36,969 nucleotides of DNA from Sneathiella sp. Its GTDB lineage: Bacteria; Pseudomonadota; Alphaproteobacteria; Sneathiellales; Sneathiellaceae. Below are positions 25,558 through 34,649 of this stretch, in pieces (positions within the stretch are counted from its first letter, which is position 1; every line of letters begins with the position of its first letter). Made by a program: the position numbers and the translations under genes. Under the pieces are notes generated by a model, which ran no database searches, was not told the DNA's origin, and saw only the letters and a list, made by a program, of their open reading frames with translations. Where the stretch lies: assembly GCA_021741195.1 (NCBI GenBank), contig JAIOYL010000011.1, forward strand, positions 1-36,969. The letters are read 5' to 3'.

Positions 25558-27333
25558 ATGACGACCGATCAAATTCTGCTGTTTTCACTGTTTGGCGTGG
25601 TGTTCGCGCTGCTGATCTGGGGCCGTTGGCGATATGATCTTGTGGCGTTTGTTGCCCTGATTATTGCGCTGGTGCTGGGATTGGTGCCGACATCGCTGGC
25701 CTTTTCGGGCTTCGGCCATCCGGCGACAATCATTATAGCACTTGTCCTGATTGTCTCGCGCGGACTGGTGAATTCCGGTGCTGTGGATATCGTCACCCGT
25801 AAACTGACGTCGCTAGATCTGAAACTCTCCAGCCATATTGCGGCGATGAGCGGGCTTGGCGCCATCTTTTCCGCCTTCATGAATAATGTCGCGGCGCTGG
25901 CCATGCTGATGCCGGTCGATTTGCAGGCGGCGGTGAAAGCTAAACGCAGTCCGCGCCTTACCCTGATGCCGCTTGCCTTCGCCACCATTCTCGGCGGGCT
26001 GGTCACCCTCATTGGTACGCCCCCCAATATTATTATTGCCTCCTATCGGGAAAAGGCGCTGGGAGCCCCGTTTGGCATGTTTGATTTCGCCCCGGTCGGC
26101 CTCACCTGCGCCGCCGTCGGGATTATTTTCGTGGCGATCGTCGGCTGGCGTCTCATTCCCGGAGCGCGGGACAGTAAAAGTCCGACGATTGATTTGCTGG
26201 ATCAGGAAGGCTATCTCGCGGAATTGCAGGTGGCGGAAGATTCACCCGCGATTGGTATGCTGGTCCGCGAGCTCGACGATACGGCGGAGGACAGCGATGC
26301 GGCGGTCGTGGGACTGGTCCGGAATCATAAGCGACTTGCCGGGCAGGCGCGAAATGTCGAAATCCGCGCAGGTGATATTCTGGTCGTCGATGCAGGCGCC
26401 AAAGGCATCGACCAATTTCGTGGTGCCATGAAGCTTGAGTTTGATGGAGAGAAGCAGCGCGAAAAAGCGGAATCCGGCGGGATGGTACTCATGGAGTTCG
26501 TTGTCCCGCGCTACGCCCGCATTGAGGGTCGATCCGCCATGTCGCTGCGGCTGCTCTCTCGCCGCGGGGTCACACTTCTGGGGGTCTCGCGGCAGGGAAA
26601 GAAATTCCGGGATCGGGTCCGGCATTTGAATATCGAGGCGGGAGACATACTGCTACTACTCGGATCGAACGACCGTGTGCCGGAAGTGGCGCAATGGCTC
26701 GGCGTGCTGCCGCTCGCCGAACGCGGTCTCTCCGTCACCCAGTACCGCCGGGCTGGTCTGGCGGCGGGTATTTTTGCCGCAGCTATTGCGGTGGCGAGTT
26801 TTGGCGGTCTGTATCTCGCGGTTGCTCTGGCCATTGTTGTCGCCGCTTATGTGATCCTTGATATCGTTCCTATACAGGAGGTCTATCTGCAGGTCGAATG
26901 GCCGGTAATTGTCCTGCTGGGCTCGATGATACCTCTCGGCGCGGCGCTCGAAGCTTCCGGAGGGACTGCATTAATCGCGGGCGGGATTGTCGATCTGACG
27001 GCGGGCTTGCCGATAATGGTCGTTCTGACCGTGCTGATGGTTGTAATAATGACCTTGTCCGATGTCCTGAATAACACAGCGACGGCGGTCATCGGCGCAC
27101 CAATTGCGCTGGATATCGCGAACCGTCTCAATGTGAATCCGGATCCGTTTCTGATGGTGGTGGCGGTCGCCGCCTCCTGCGCCTTCCTGACGCCTATCGG
27201 GCACAAGAATAACACGTTGATTATGGGCCCGGGCGGCTATAAGTTTGGGGACTATTGGCGCATGGGGCTACCCTTGGAAATTCTGGTGATTGTCGTAGCC
27301 ATACCGGCAATTTTGTTTTTCTGGCCATTGTAA
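25558..27333 (+). CDS. SLC13/DASS-type permease with TrkA-C domains
   Basis: A 591-residue membrane transporter of the SLC13 (CitT/ArsB-like ion transporter) superfamily. The first half has SAFMNNVA (105-112) and LGGLVTLIGTPPN (145-157). Two cytoplasmic TrkA-C (RCK_C) domains occupy about residues 205-385, and the second half has SDVLNNTATAVIGAP. Such SLC13-TrkA-C proteins carry anions such as sulfate or dicarboxylates with Na+; the substrate is not certain. It follows the NTF2-like gene by 32 bases and precedes 3-hydroxybutyrate dehydrogenase by 66, which would fit a carboxylate, but this is only inference. Confidence 0.9.
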   Translation: MTTDQILLFSLFGVVFALLIWGRWRYDLVAFVALIIALVLGLVPTSLAFSGFGHPATIIIALVLIVSRGLVNSGAVDIVTRKLTSLDLKLSSHIAAMSGLGAIFSAFMNNVAALAMLMPVDLQAAVKAKRSPRLTLMPLAFATILGGLVTLIGTPPNIIIASYREKALGAPFGMFDFAPVGLTCAAVGIIFVAIVGWRLIPGARDSKSPTIDLLDQEGYLAELQVAEDSPAIGMLVRELDDTAEDSDAAVVGLVRNHKRLAGQARNVEIRAGDILVVDAGAKGIDQFRGAMKLEFDGEKQREKAESGGMVLMEFVVPRYARIEGRSAMSLRLLSRRGVTLLGVSRQGKKFRDRVRHLNIEAGDILLLLGSNDRVPEVAQWLGVLPLAERGLSVTQYRRAGLAAGIFAAAIAVASFGGLYLAVALAIVVAAYVILDIVPIQEVYLQVEWPVIVLLGSMIPLGAALEASGGTALIAGGIVDLTAGLPIMVVLTVLMVVIMTLSDVLNNTATAVIGAPIALDIANRLNVNPDPFLMVVAVAASCAFLTPIGHKNNTLIMGPGGYKFGDYWRMGLPLEILVIVVAIPAILFFWPL

Positions 27334-27399
27334 GTACAACCCTTTTTTTCCATATTGAAAAGCAGGTTAATTATAAATCCGAACAGGAAAGGCATCCGC

Positions 27400-28182
27400 A
27401 TGTTAAAGGGTAAGATAGCTGTTATCACCGGGTCAACTTCAGGAATTGGCGAGGGATATGCCCGGGCGTTGGCGGCAGAGGGTTGCCATGTGATGATCAA
27501 CGGGTTTGGGGATAAAGACGAAATTGAGACATTGCGTCAGTCGCTTGAAAGTGAGCATGGTGTCAAATGCCTGTATCATGCCGCGGACATGACAAAGCCC
27601 GAAGAAATTGGCGATATGATTGCGACGGCGGACAAGGAGCTTGGCGGCGTCGATATTCTGATCAACAATGCGGGTATCCAGTTCGTTTCGCCGATTGAAG
27701 ATTTCCCCGTCGCGAAATGGGACGCTATTATCGCTATCAACCTGAGTTCTGCTTTCCATACCATTCAGTATGCAGTCCCGATCATGAAAAAGCGGGGCTG
27801 GGGTCGTATTGTCAACACAGCCTCTGCCCATGCACTTGTCGCATCACCTGACAAATGCGCCTATGTTGCGGCGAAACACGGCATTGCGGGACTGACGAAG
27901 ACGGTGGCGCTGGAAGTTGCGCAGGATAATATCACTGTAAACGCGATTTGCCCCGGCTATGTCTGGACACCGCTTGTGGAAAAGCAAATCCCCGATACTG
28001 CAAAAGCTCGCGGTATTACCGAAGAACAGGTAAAAAACGATGTTCTTCTGGCGTCGGCGGCGACCAAGAAATTCACGACGATCGAGCAGGTCGCTGCACT
28101 GGCGGTCTTCCTTTGCGGAGATGCCGCTGAAAATATTACGGGCAGCCTGCAATCCATTGACGGTGGTTGGACCGCACAATAG
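27400..28182 (+). CDS. bdhA: 3-hydroxybutyrate dehydrogenase
   Basis: A cytoplasmic SDR of 260 residues, the standard length, oxidising (R)-3-hydroxybutyrate to acetoacetate with NAD+ in ketone-body and PHB turnover. Visible are TGSTSGIG (10-17), INGFGD (33-38, typical of this enzyme), NNAG (89-92), the Y155-K159 catalytic pair, and the substrate-site residues Q94, H144, K152, Q196 and W257. These fall at the numbers I recall for the Pseudomonas fragi enzyme. Position 187, tryptophan there as I recall, is tyrosine here, with a tryptophan at 189. ATG 27400 has AGGAAAGG in front; the frame continues upstream to a TTG at 27355 without recognisable content. Confidence 0.94.
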   Translation: MLKGKIAVITGSTSGIGEGYARALAAEGCHVMINGFGDKDEIETLRQSLESEHGVKCLYHAADMTKPEEIGDMIATADKELGGVDILINNAGIQFVSPIEDFPVAKWDAIIAINLSSAFHTIQYAVPIMKKRGWGRIVNTASAHALVASPDKCAYVAAKHGIAGLTKTVALEVAQDNITVNAICPGYVWTPLVEKQIPDTAKARGITEEQVKNDVLLASAATKKFTTIEQVAALAVFLCGDAAENITGSLQSIDGGWTAQ

Positions 28183-28203
28183 GGAGGCCGCCGAAGTTGA
28201 ACG

Positions 28204-29082
28204 ATGGAATCTGAACCGGTAGAGCTCATAATTTCCGGGAAGCCGAAGAATATTGGCGGATTTGAGGTCCGTCGGCTGTTGCCGGCTGCGAAAAGGCGCT
28301 CAGTGGGCCCGTTCGTTTTCCTGGACCATATGGGCCCCGCCGTTCTTGCACCAGCGCAGGGCATGGATGTTCGCCCGCATCCGCATATCGGTCTTGCCAC
28401 CGTTACCTATCTTTATGAGGGCTCCATTCTTCATCGTGACAACCTTGGTTCGGTGCAGGAAATCACTCCGGGCGACGTCAACTGGATGACGGCGGGCCGC
28501 GGCATCGTGCATTCGGAGCGTAGCGGTGACACCGCGCGGGCGCGGGAACAGCTTGTTCACGGCCTTCAGGCGTGGGTTGCGCTGCCAAGAAAAATGGAAG
28601 AAATCAAGCCTTCCTTTATTCATTATCCGAGGGCCGAACTTCCGGAAATTTCTGGCGACGGCTGGACGGGGCGGCTGATCGCGGGGGCTCTTTTTGGCGC
28701 GAGATCTCCGGTTGCGACCCTCAATCCGTTGTTTTTTGCCGATATACGGATGTATACGGGTGCGGAAATTGCGCTCAGGCCCGACTATGACGAAGGGGCG
28801 GTATATGTGGTGTCGGGGAGAGTGCAGATCGGCGGAAAGACTGTCGAGGCCGGGGAACTCGCGGTGCTTCAAAAACATGTGGATGTATCGTTGATCGCAA
28901 TGGAGGCTTCTGTGATTGCCTTTTTGGGCGGCGACAGTTTGCCAGAACCCCGCTTTATGTATTGGAATTTTGTCTCCACAAGCCGGGAACGGATCGACCG
29001 GGCGAAAAGTGACTGGCGGGACCAGCGTTTTACGAAAATTTCCGGCGAGAGTGAATTTACGCCGCTGCCGGAGACGCATTAA
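28204..29082 (+). CDS. Pirin-family cupin protein
   Basis: A 292-residue bicupin of the pirin family. The N-terminal cupin shows FLDHMGP, RPHPHIGLATVTYLYEG and GDVNWMTAGRGIVHSE, which supply the three His and one Glu metal ligands of pirins. The C-terminal domain (about 165-290) is a second cupin. Bacterial pirins have been linked to quercetin 2,3-dioxygenase activity or to regulation of metabolic enzymes; which applies here is open. It lies 21 bases after bdhA and is probably in the same transcript. It is followed by a palindrome and a new promoter for the acyl-CoA carboxylase subunit. Confidence 0.92.
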   Translation: MESEPVELIISGKPKNIGGFEVRRLLPAAKRRSVGPFVFLDHMGPAVLAPAQGMDVRPHPHIGLATVTYLYEGSILHRDNLGSVQEITPGDVNWMTAGRGIVHSERSGDTARAREQLVHGLQAWVALPRKMEEIKPSFIHYPRAELPEISGDGWTGRLIAGALFGARSPVATLNPLFFADIRMYTGAEIALRPDYDEGAVYVVSGRVQIGGKTVEAGELAVLQKHVDVSLIAMEASVIAFLGGDSLPEPRFMYWNFVSTSRERIDRAKSDWRDQRFTKISGESEFTPLPETH

Positions 29083-29086
29083 TAGG

Positions 29087-29129
29087 GCCTTGTATTCCCG
29101 AAGAAGTTGACAGAGATAAAATACAAGGC
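29087..29129. promoter_or_regulatory. Perfect inverted repeat overlapping a promoter
   Basis: GCCTTGTATT (29087-29096) and AATACAAGGC (29120-29129) form a perfect 10-base inverted repeat with a 23-base spacer. It directly follows the pirin gene. The right arm lies inside the spacer of the promoter below, so it could be an operator; as RNA it could also end the pirin transcript. Confidence 0.55.
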
Positions 29130-29135
29130 TTTCAT
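29107..29135 (+). promoter_or_regulatory. Promoter of the acyl-CoA carboxylase gene
   Basis: A perfect -35 TTGACA (29107-29112) and a moderate -10 TTTCAT (29130-29135) are 17 bases apart, predicting a start near 29142 and a leader of about 77 bases. The inverted repeat at 29087-29129 flanks the -35 element. Confidence 0.45.
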
Positions 29136-29218
29136 GCTCCGGAAGCGTTTACGCTGTGTGGTCTTTGCAATTGTTTGCGGACCGCTCCCATAGAACAACA
29201 ATAAAAAGGGAAATATCG

Positions 29219-30766
29219 ATGAGTTGGGAAAAAGAAATCGAGGAATTGAAGCTCCGTCAGAGACTTGCCAAGAAAATGGGCGGGCCCGAAAAAGTTGCGC
29301 GCCATGTCAATGCGGGCAAGTTGACGGTTCGCGATCGAATCGAAAAGGTTCTCGATCAGGACAGCTTTGAAGAAGTGGGCTCGATTACCGGCAAGGCGGA
29401 ATATGACGACGCAGGCAATCTCGTGGATATGCAGCCTGCCAACCTGATTACCGGACGTGGTCGTATCAATGGCAAGCGGATTGTCATCGCCGGCGACGAT
29501 TTCACGGTTCGCGGTGGCGCCAATGATGCCGGTATTCGCGAAAAACTCATTCACGTTGAAAATATGGCCAATACGCTTCAGCTACCGCTTGTTCGGTTGG
29601 TGGATGGTACGGGCGGTGGCGGCTCTGTCAAGACAATCGAAACGGAAGGCCGGACCTATGTACCGGCCGTGATGGGATGGGAAGTGGTGGTCGACAACCT
29701 GTCCAAGGTGCCGGTCGTTGCGCTCGCGCTTGGCTCGACGGCGGGTCTCGGCGCGGCGCGCGTAGCTGCAAGTCATTATTCGGTCATGGTCAAAGAAACA
29801 TCGCAGATGTTTGTCGCCGGACCGCCTGTAGTCGCCCGGACTGGAGAGGTTCTGACGAAGAATGAGCTTGGCGGCTCAGATATTCACACCCGCAACGGCG
29901 CCGTTGATGACGAAGCCAAATCGGAGGAAGAGGCCTTTGAAATGGCCCGCCGGTTCCTTTCCTACCTTCCGCCGTCGGTTTACGATCTGCCGGAACGGAC
30001 GCCTTGCGATGATGATCCGGGTCGGCGCGACGAATGGTTGATTGATGCTATCCCGCGTGATCCGCGCAAGGTCTATAAAATGCGCAAGATCATTCAGTCA
30101 GTCGTTGATAAAGACAGCTTTTTCGAAATGGGAAAAAAGTGGGGGCGGTCGATTATAACCGGCTTCGCGCGGCTTGATGGCTGGCCGGTCGCCATTATTG
30201 CGAGCGACCCCTATCACTATGGTGGGGCCTGGACGGCGGACGCCTCGCAAAAAGTGCTGCGGTTTGTCGATCTTGCCCAGACCTTTCATTTACCCGTCGC
30301 CCATCTTGTGGATATTCCGGGCTTTCTGGTCGGCCGTCAGGCCGAAGACCAGGCGACGATCCGCCATGGCGTGCGGGCAATGACCGCTATTTTCCAGGCC
30401 ACAGTGCCTTGGTGTGCAATGATCGTCCGCAAAACCTATGGGGTTGCGGGCGCCGCCCATATGAATTCGTCGCGTTTCAATTTGCGTTACGCCTGGCCAT
30501 CCGGGGATTGGGGATCGCTGCCGATCGCAGGCGGTCTTGAGGCGGCCTATAAGTCGGAGCTTGAGGCGTCGGACGACCCCAAGAAAAAGCTCGATGAAAT
30601 CGAAGAACGGCTTAACCTTCTGCGGTCGCCGTTCAGGACAGCCGAAAGATTCATGATCGATGAGATTGTTGATCCAAGAGATACCCGCAGAATACTCTGT
30701 GATTTTGCCGAAATGGCTGCCCCTTTGCGTAAAACCGGGGTGTCCAGCTTCGGCGTGCGTCCATAA
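29219..30766 (+). CDS. Acyl-CoA carboxylase beta (carboxyltransferase) subunit, orphan
   Basis: The 515-residue biotin-dependent carboxyltransferase has both crotonase-like halves. The N-terminal half shows DDFTVRGGA, VDGTGGGGS (a glycine-rich oxyanion region) and GSTAGLGAAR. The C-terminal half shows GFARLDGWPVAIIASDP, LVDIPGFLVG and YGVAGAAHM. The length and order match the propionyl-, methylcrotonyl- and geranyl-CoA carboxylase beta families. It normally works with a biotin carboxylase/carrier alpha subunit, and none is encoded nearby. The substrate cannot be decided. ATG 29219 has AAGGGAAA at good spacing; upstream in-frame codons back to 29156 are not recognisable. It has its own promoter. 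Confidence 0.92.
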   Translation: MSWEKEIEELKLRQRLAKKMGGPEKVARHVNAGKLTVRDRIEKVLDQDSFEEVGSITGKAEYDDAGNLVDMQPANLITGRGRINGKRIVIAGDDFTVRGGANDAGIREKLIHVENMANTLQLPLVRLVDGTGGGGSVKTIETEGRTYVPAVMGWEVVVDNLSKVPVVALALGSTAGLGAARVAASHYSVMVKETSQMFVAGPPVVARTGEVLTKNELGGSDIHTRNGAVDDEAKSEEEAFEMARRFLSYLPPSVYDLPERTPCDDDPGRRDEWLIDAIPRDPRKVYKMRKIIQSVVDKDSFFEMGKKWGRSIITGFARLDGWPVAIIASDPYHYGGAWTADASQKVLRFVDLAQTFHLPVAHLVDIPGFLVGRQAEDQATIRHGVRAMTAIFQATVPWCAMIVRKTYGVAGAAHMNSSRFNLRYAWPSGDWGSLPIAGGLEAAYKSELEASDDPKKKLDEIEERLNLLRSPFRTAERFMIDEIVDPRDTRRILCDFAEMAAPLRKTGVSSFGVRP

Positions 30767-30786
30767 TATACTGGATAAATGGACAT

Positions 30787-30825
30787 TTTCCCTGAAAGTT
30801 CCTGACTTCCAGGAAATTTGGGAAA
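30787..30825. repeat. Long imperfect hairpin between the carboxylase and putA
   Basis: TTTCCC (30787-30792), AAA (30795-30797) and TTCCTG (30799-30804) pair with CAGGAA (30810-30815), TTT (30817-30819) and GGGAAA (30820-30825) around a 5-base loop. There are one mismatch and a 2-base bulge. It begins 20 bases after the carboxylase stop. It may stop or stabilise that transcript; no T run follows directly. Confidence 0.5.
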
Positions 30826-30882
30826 TATGTGAGGAATTTTCCGGACTATCTGACTTTTTCGAGTGATTATTTGGTCACATCG

Positions 30883-30904
30883 CCTTTAAGAGAAAGGATA
30901 TTAT
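30883..30904 (+). promoter_or_regulatory. Putative putA promoter and dyad
   Basis: A good -10 TATTAT (30899-30904) lacks a consensus -35. A dyad CCTTT-AAGAG-AAAGG (30883-30897) directly precedes it. This suggests an activator-dependent promoter. In alphaproteobacteria putA is often driven by an Lrp-type PutR in response to proline, but no putR is next to this gene. Confidence 0.4.
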
Positions 30905-30941
30905 GCGGCCAAATAACTCATACAATTAAGCGAGGTGGCCC

Positions 30942-33900
30942 ATGCTCGAAAATGCACTGCAGAAACTTCGAGCCAATATTCGCGAACATTATCTTGGCGA
31001 TGAAACGGCGGCGGTCAGAGGACTGATAGACAGTCTGGATCTCACCGACGAGGATCGCCAACGGATCGTCGATAAAGCCGCGCTTCTTGTGGAGGAGCTG
31101 CGCCGGGCCGACAATCCAGGCGTTATGGAAACATTTCTTGGCGAGTATGGGCTGACGACGGCAGAAGGTGTCGCGCTGATGTGTCTGGCGGAGGCGCTTC
31201 TCCGGGTGCCGGACGAAATCACCATGGACGCGCTGATCAGCGATAAAATCGCCCCCGCCGACTGGAGCAAGCATCTCGGTAACTCTGCCTCTCCACTTGT
31301 CAATGCCTCGACCTGGGGATTGTTGCTAACCGGAAAGGTCGTTCATCCGCTCAGTCAGGAAAATCTTGACGTCGTCGGTCAGCTTCGCAAGCTGATAAGG
31401 CGGGTGGGGGAGCCGGTTATCCGCAAAGCCGTCAGCCAGTCAATGAAGGTTCTGGGTCACCAGTTCGTTCTTGGACGAAATATCCGCGAAGCCATGGAGC
31501 GGGCCCGGGGAATGGAAAAGAAGGGATACACCTATTCCTACGACATGCTGGGGGAGGCAGCACGCACCGCCGAGGATGCCCGGCGCTATTTCATGGCTTA
31601 TTCCAAAGCGATATCCAGCATCTCCGAACATAGCACGAATTCGGATACCCGCGCCAATCCCGGTATTTCCGTCAAGCTGTCGGCGCTGCACCCGCGCTAT
31701 GAATATACGCAAAGGAAAAGAGTGCTGGATGAGCTGGTTCCGCGACTGTCATCCCTCATATTTCAGGCGAAAAATGCGAATATGGGGTTTAATATCGATG
31801 CGGAGGAGGCAGATCGCCTTGATCTGTCACTCGATATCATCGAAACGGTTCTGGCAAGCCCGGACCTGAAAGGCTGGCATGGTTTTGGGGTTGTCGTGCA
31901 GGCCTACGGGCCACGCACTGCATATGTCCTCGACTGGCTCTATGCATTGGCGGAACGCCTTGACCGCAAGATCATGGTACGGCTGGTCAAGGGTGCTTAC
32001 TGGGATACGGAGATTAAACTCGCGCAAGTCATGGGTTATGATGGTTATCCGGTTTACACGCGCAAAGCCGCAACCGACGTGAGCTATCTCGCCTGTGCCA
32101 AAAAACTGCTCTCAATGACCGACCGCATTTATCCGCAATTTGCTACTCATAATGCGCATTCTGTCACGGCCGTCCTTGAAATCGCGAAGGGCAACGACAA
32201 TTTCGAATTCCAGCGTCTGCATGGCATGGGTGAGGGGCTGCATGATCTGGTCATGAAGCAGAATAAAAACCGTTGCCGGATTTATGCGCCCGTCGGCGTG
32301 CATGAGGACCTGCTTGCCTATCTGGTCCGGCGGTTGCTGGAAAATGGCGCGAACAGTTCCTTCGTCAATCAGGTTTTAGATGAAAAAGTCCCGGCGAAGG
32401 ACGTGGTGCGCGATCCGGTCAAAGCGATTTTAAGCTATCCGTCGATCGAAAATACCAGGATTCCCCGTCCCAAAGACCTCTATGGCGATGTACGGCGGAA
32501 TTCTTCTGGGATTAATTTCCCCAACCCCTCTGTACTCACTGACTTCGACAAGGCGCGAAGTGAATTCAAAACGAAAAGCTGGCAGGCTGCGCCGGTTATT
32601 AACGGAAAGAAGATGCCGGGGAAGGAATATGCCGTTCTCAATCCGTCGCGCCATGCGGATGTCGTCGGGCACTGCATCGATGCAACTCCCGTGGATGTGA
32701 CCGCCTCCATAAAGGCAGCGGTATCGGCCGAGGATAAATGGCGCAACACTCCGGTCGAGGCGCGTGCCAGGATACTGGAATGCATTGCCGATCTCTATGA
32801 ACAGCACCGGGTCGAGTTAATGGCGCTCTTGAGCCGGGAAGCGGGCAAATCCTTGTTCGATGGTATTTCCGAAGTGCGGGAGGCCGCTGATTTCTGTCGC
32901 TACTATGCGCTCCGGGCCCGCAAGGATGCGGCGGGAAGCGATCTTGTCGGACGCGGCCTGTTCGTCTGTATCTCACCATGGAACTTCCCGCTCGCAATAT
33001 TCACCGGCCAGATCGTTGCCGCCCTGGTCGCAGGCAATCCGGTGATTGCCAAACCGGCCGAACAAACCCCGCTGATTGCGGCGCGGGTTGTCGATTTGAT
33101 GCTGGAAGCCGGTATTCCGGCGGATGTCCTTCATCTCCTGCCGGGTGATGGCGCGGTCGTCGGAGCGGCACTAGTCTCCAGTCCGAAGATAAAAGGGGTA
33201 TGCTTTACCGGTTCTACAGAGATAGCACAGCGTATCAGCCGGTCCATGGCGGAGAATACGGATCCCGAGGCGCCGTTGATTGCGGAAACCGGCGGTCTGA
33301 ACGCGATGATCGTCGATAGCAGTGCGCTGCCCGAACAGGCGGTGCGTGATATCGTTGCCTCCGCTTTTCAGTCAGCGGGCCAGAGATGCTCCGCGCTTCG
33401 GGTTCTCTATGTGCAGGAGGATGTCGCCGGTAAGGTGATCCATATGCTGGAGGGCGCGATGGCGGAACTAAAAATTGGCGATCCCTGGGACATTTCGGTG
33501 GATGTAGGACCGGTTATTGACGCGGAAGCCAAATCCGGGATTGAAGCCCATTGCCGGGTGCTGGAGGAAAAAGGCCGCCTGATCAAGAAACTGGAAATGA
33601 AACGCTCCACGAAATCGGGGACATTTGTCAGCCCGGTAGCCTACCGAATTAACGGAATTGAAGAGCTGGACCGGGAAATCTTCGGGCCCGTCCTGCATAT
33701 TGCGACGTTCAAGGCGGACGACGTATCGAAGGTTGTTGCCAAGATCAATGCCACCGGCTATGGCCTGACGCTCGGCGTACATACGCGTGTCGATACGCGG
33801 GTTCAGGAGATATGCGATCGTGCCCATGTCGGCAATCTCTATGTCAACCGCAACCAGATCGGCGCCGTCGTCGGAGTGCAGCCCTTCGGCGGGGAAGGCC

Positions 33901-34649
33901 TTTCCGGAACCGGCCCGAAAGCTGGCGGCCCCCTCTATCTGCATCGCTTCATGAAAAAAGCAGGGGCCGTATCGCCTGCGCCGAAGTCGAGCGGCGCGGC
34001 TGTTGAGCTCGTGAAAGCAACAATTTCTGATGAAACGGCCAGTCTCATGAATATCGCACGGGTCGCTCAGGGTAAGTGGGATGCGTTTGACAACCGTCGG
34101 CAGGTATTGGAGAAGGTTGCGATAAGGCTTGCGGGAAGCACCGGCGAGACAATCAGCGCCACGTTAGGCCAGGCGAAATCCTACGATCAGACGCCGCAAA
34201 ATCTTGTTGGTCCGACCGGGGAAAGTAATCGTCTTTCATTGCATGGCCGGGGCGTTATTCTCTGCGCGGGAGATGACGCGCTTGCGCTTGCTACGGTGTC
34301 GCTCCTGACGGGGAACGCTGTGTTGCTGATCGATGCGCCGGATAATGTTGACGCGCTCACCGCGGCCCTTCGCGCCGAAAAAGCGCCGAGAGATCTGATA
34401 CTGCAGCTCCCGGAACCGCTTTCCGCCGGGCTTGTCGCTGCGCTGGCCGCCATTGCCGGTGTAGCGCTGACGTCAGGGGCCTATGATTTACATCGTTTGC
34501 GTCTTGCCATTGCCCGGCGCGACGGTCCGATTATCCCGTTGATCGTCGGAGCGGATGACTGGGAGTATTATGTCGCCGAGCGCGCGCTTTGCATCGATAC
34601 GACGGCATCGGGCGGCAATACGAAGCTGCTTGCCGCCAATGAAGCCTAA
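30942..34649 (+). CDS. putA: Bifunctional proline dehydrogenase / glutamate semialdehyde dehydrogenase
   Basis: A 1235-residue enzyme that oxidises proline to glutamate in two steps, passing electrons to the quinone pool via FAD and then to NAD+. There is no N-terminal ribbon-helix-helix DNA-binding domain. The FAD-binding proline dehydrogenase barrel includes [13 protein letters not shown] (from about residue 347) and FATHNAHS. The aldehyde dehydrogenase domain has [24 protein letters not shown] and the catalytic cysteine in GQRCSALR (C816). The last 200 residues form the C-terminal domain seen in type B and C PutAs. Length and layout match type B, as in Sinorhizobium meliloti. ATG 30942 has GAGGTGG upstream. 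Its stop interlocks with that of the convergent phosphodiesterase gene. Confidence 0.97.
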   Translation: MLENALQKLRANIREHYLGDETAAVRGLIDSLDLTDEDRQRIVDKAALLVEELRRADNPGVMETFLGEYGLTTAEGVALMCLAEALLRVPDEITMDALISDKIAPADWSKHLGNSASPLVNASTWGLLLTGKVVHPLSQENLDVVGQLRKLIRRVGEPVIRKAVSQSMKVLGHQFVLGRNIREAMERARGMEKKGYTYSYDMLGEAARTAEDARRYFMAYSKAISSISEHSTNSDTRANPGISVKLSALHPRYEYTQRKRVLDELVPRLSSLIFQAKNANMGFNIDAEEADRLDLSLDIIETVLASPDLKGWHGFGVVVQAYGPRTAYVLDWLYALAERLDRKIMVRLVKGAYWDTEIKLAQVMGYDGYPVYTRKAATDVSYLACAKKLLSMTDRIYPQFATHNAHSVTAVLEIAKGNDNFEFQRLHGMGEGLHDLVMKQNKNRCRIYAPVGVHEDLLAYLVRRLLENGANSSFVNQVLDEKVPAKDVVRDPVKAILSYPSIENTRIPRPKDLYGDVRRNSSGINFPNPSVLTDFDKARSEFKTKSWQAAPVINGKKMPGKEYAVLNPSRHADVVGHCIDATPVDVTASIKAAVSAEDKWRNTPVEARARILECIADLYEQHRVELMALLSREAGKSLFDGISEVREAADFCRYYALRARKDAAGSDLVGRGLFVCISPWNFPLAIFTGQIVAALVAGNPVIAKPAEQTPLIAARVVDLMLEAGIPADVLHLLPGDGAVVGAALVSSPKIKGVCFTGSTEIAQRISRSMAENTDPEAPLIAETGGLNAMIVDSSALPEQAVRDIVASAFQSAGQRCSALRVLYVQEDVAGKVIHMLEGAMAELKIGDPWDISVDVGPVIDAEAKSGIEAHCRVLEEKGRLIKKLEMKRSTKSGTFVSPVAYRINGIEELDREIFGPVLHIATFKADDVSKVVAKINATGYGLTLGVHTRVDTRVQEICDRAHVGNLYVNRNQIGAVVGVQPFGGEGLSGTGPKAGGPLYLHRFMKKAGAVSPAPKSSGAAVELVKATISDETASLMNIARVAQGKWDAFDNRRQVLEKVAIRLAGSTGETISATLGQAKSYDQTPQNLVGPTGESNRLSLHGRGVILCAGDDALALATVSLLTGNAVLLIDAPDNVDALTAALRAEKAPRDLILQLPEPLSAGLVAALAAIAGVALTSGAYDLHRLRLAIARRDGPIIPLIVGADDWEYYVAERALCIDTTASGGNTKLLAANEA

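Noticed and set aside
28300-29079. A 259-codon open frame on the minus strand
   Set aside because: It mirrors the pirin gene exactly, is rich in His, Arg and Pro, and lacks a ribosome binding site.
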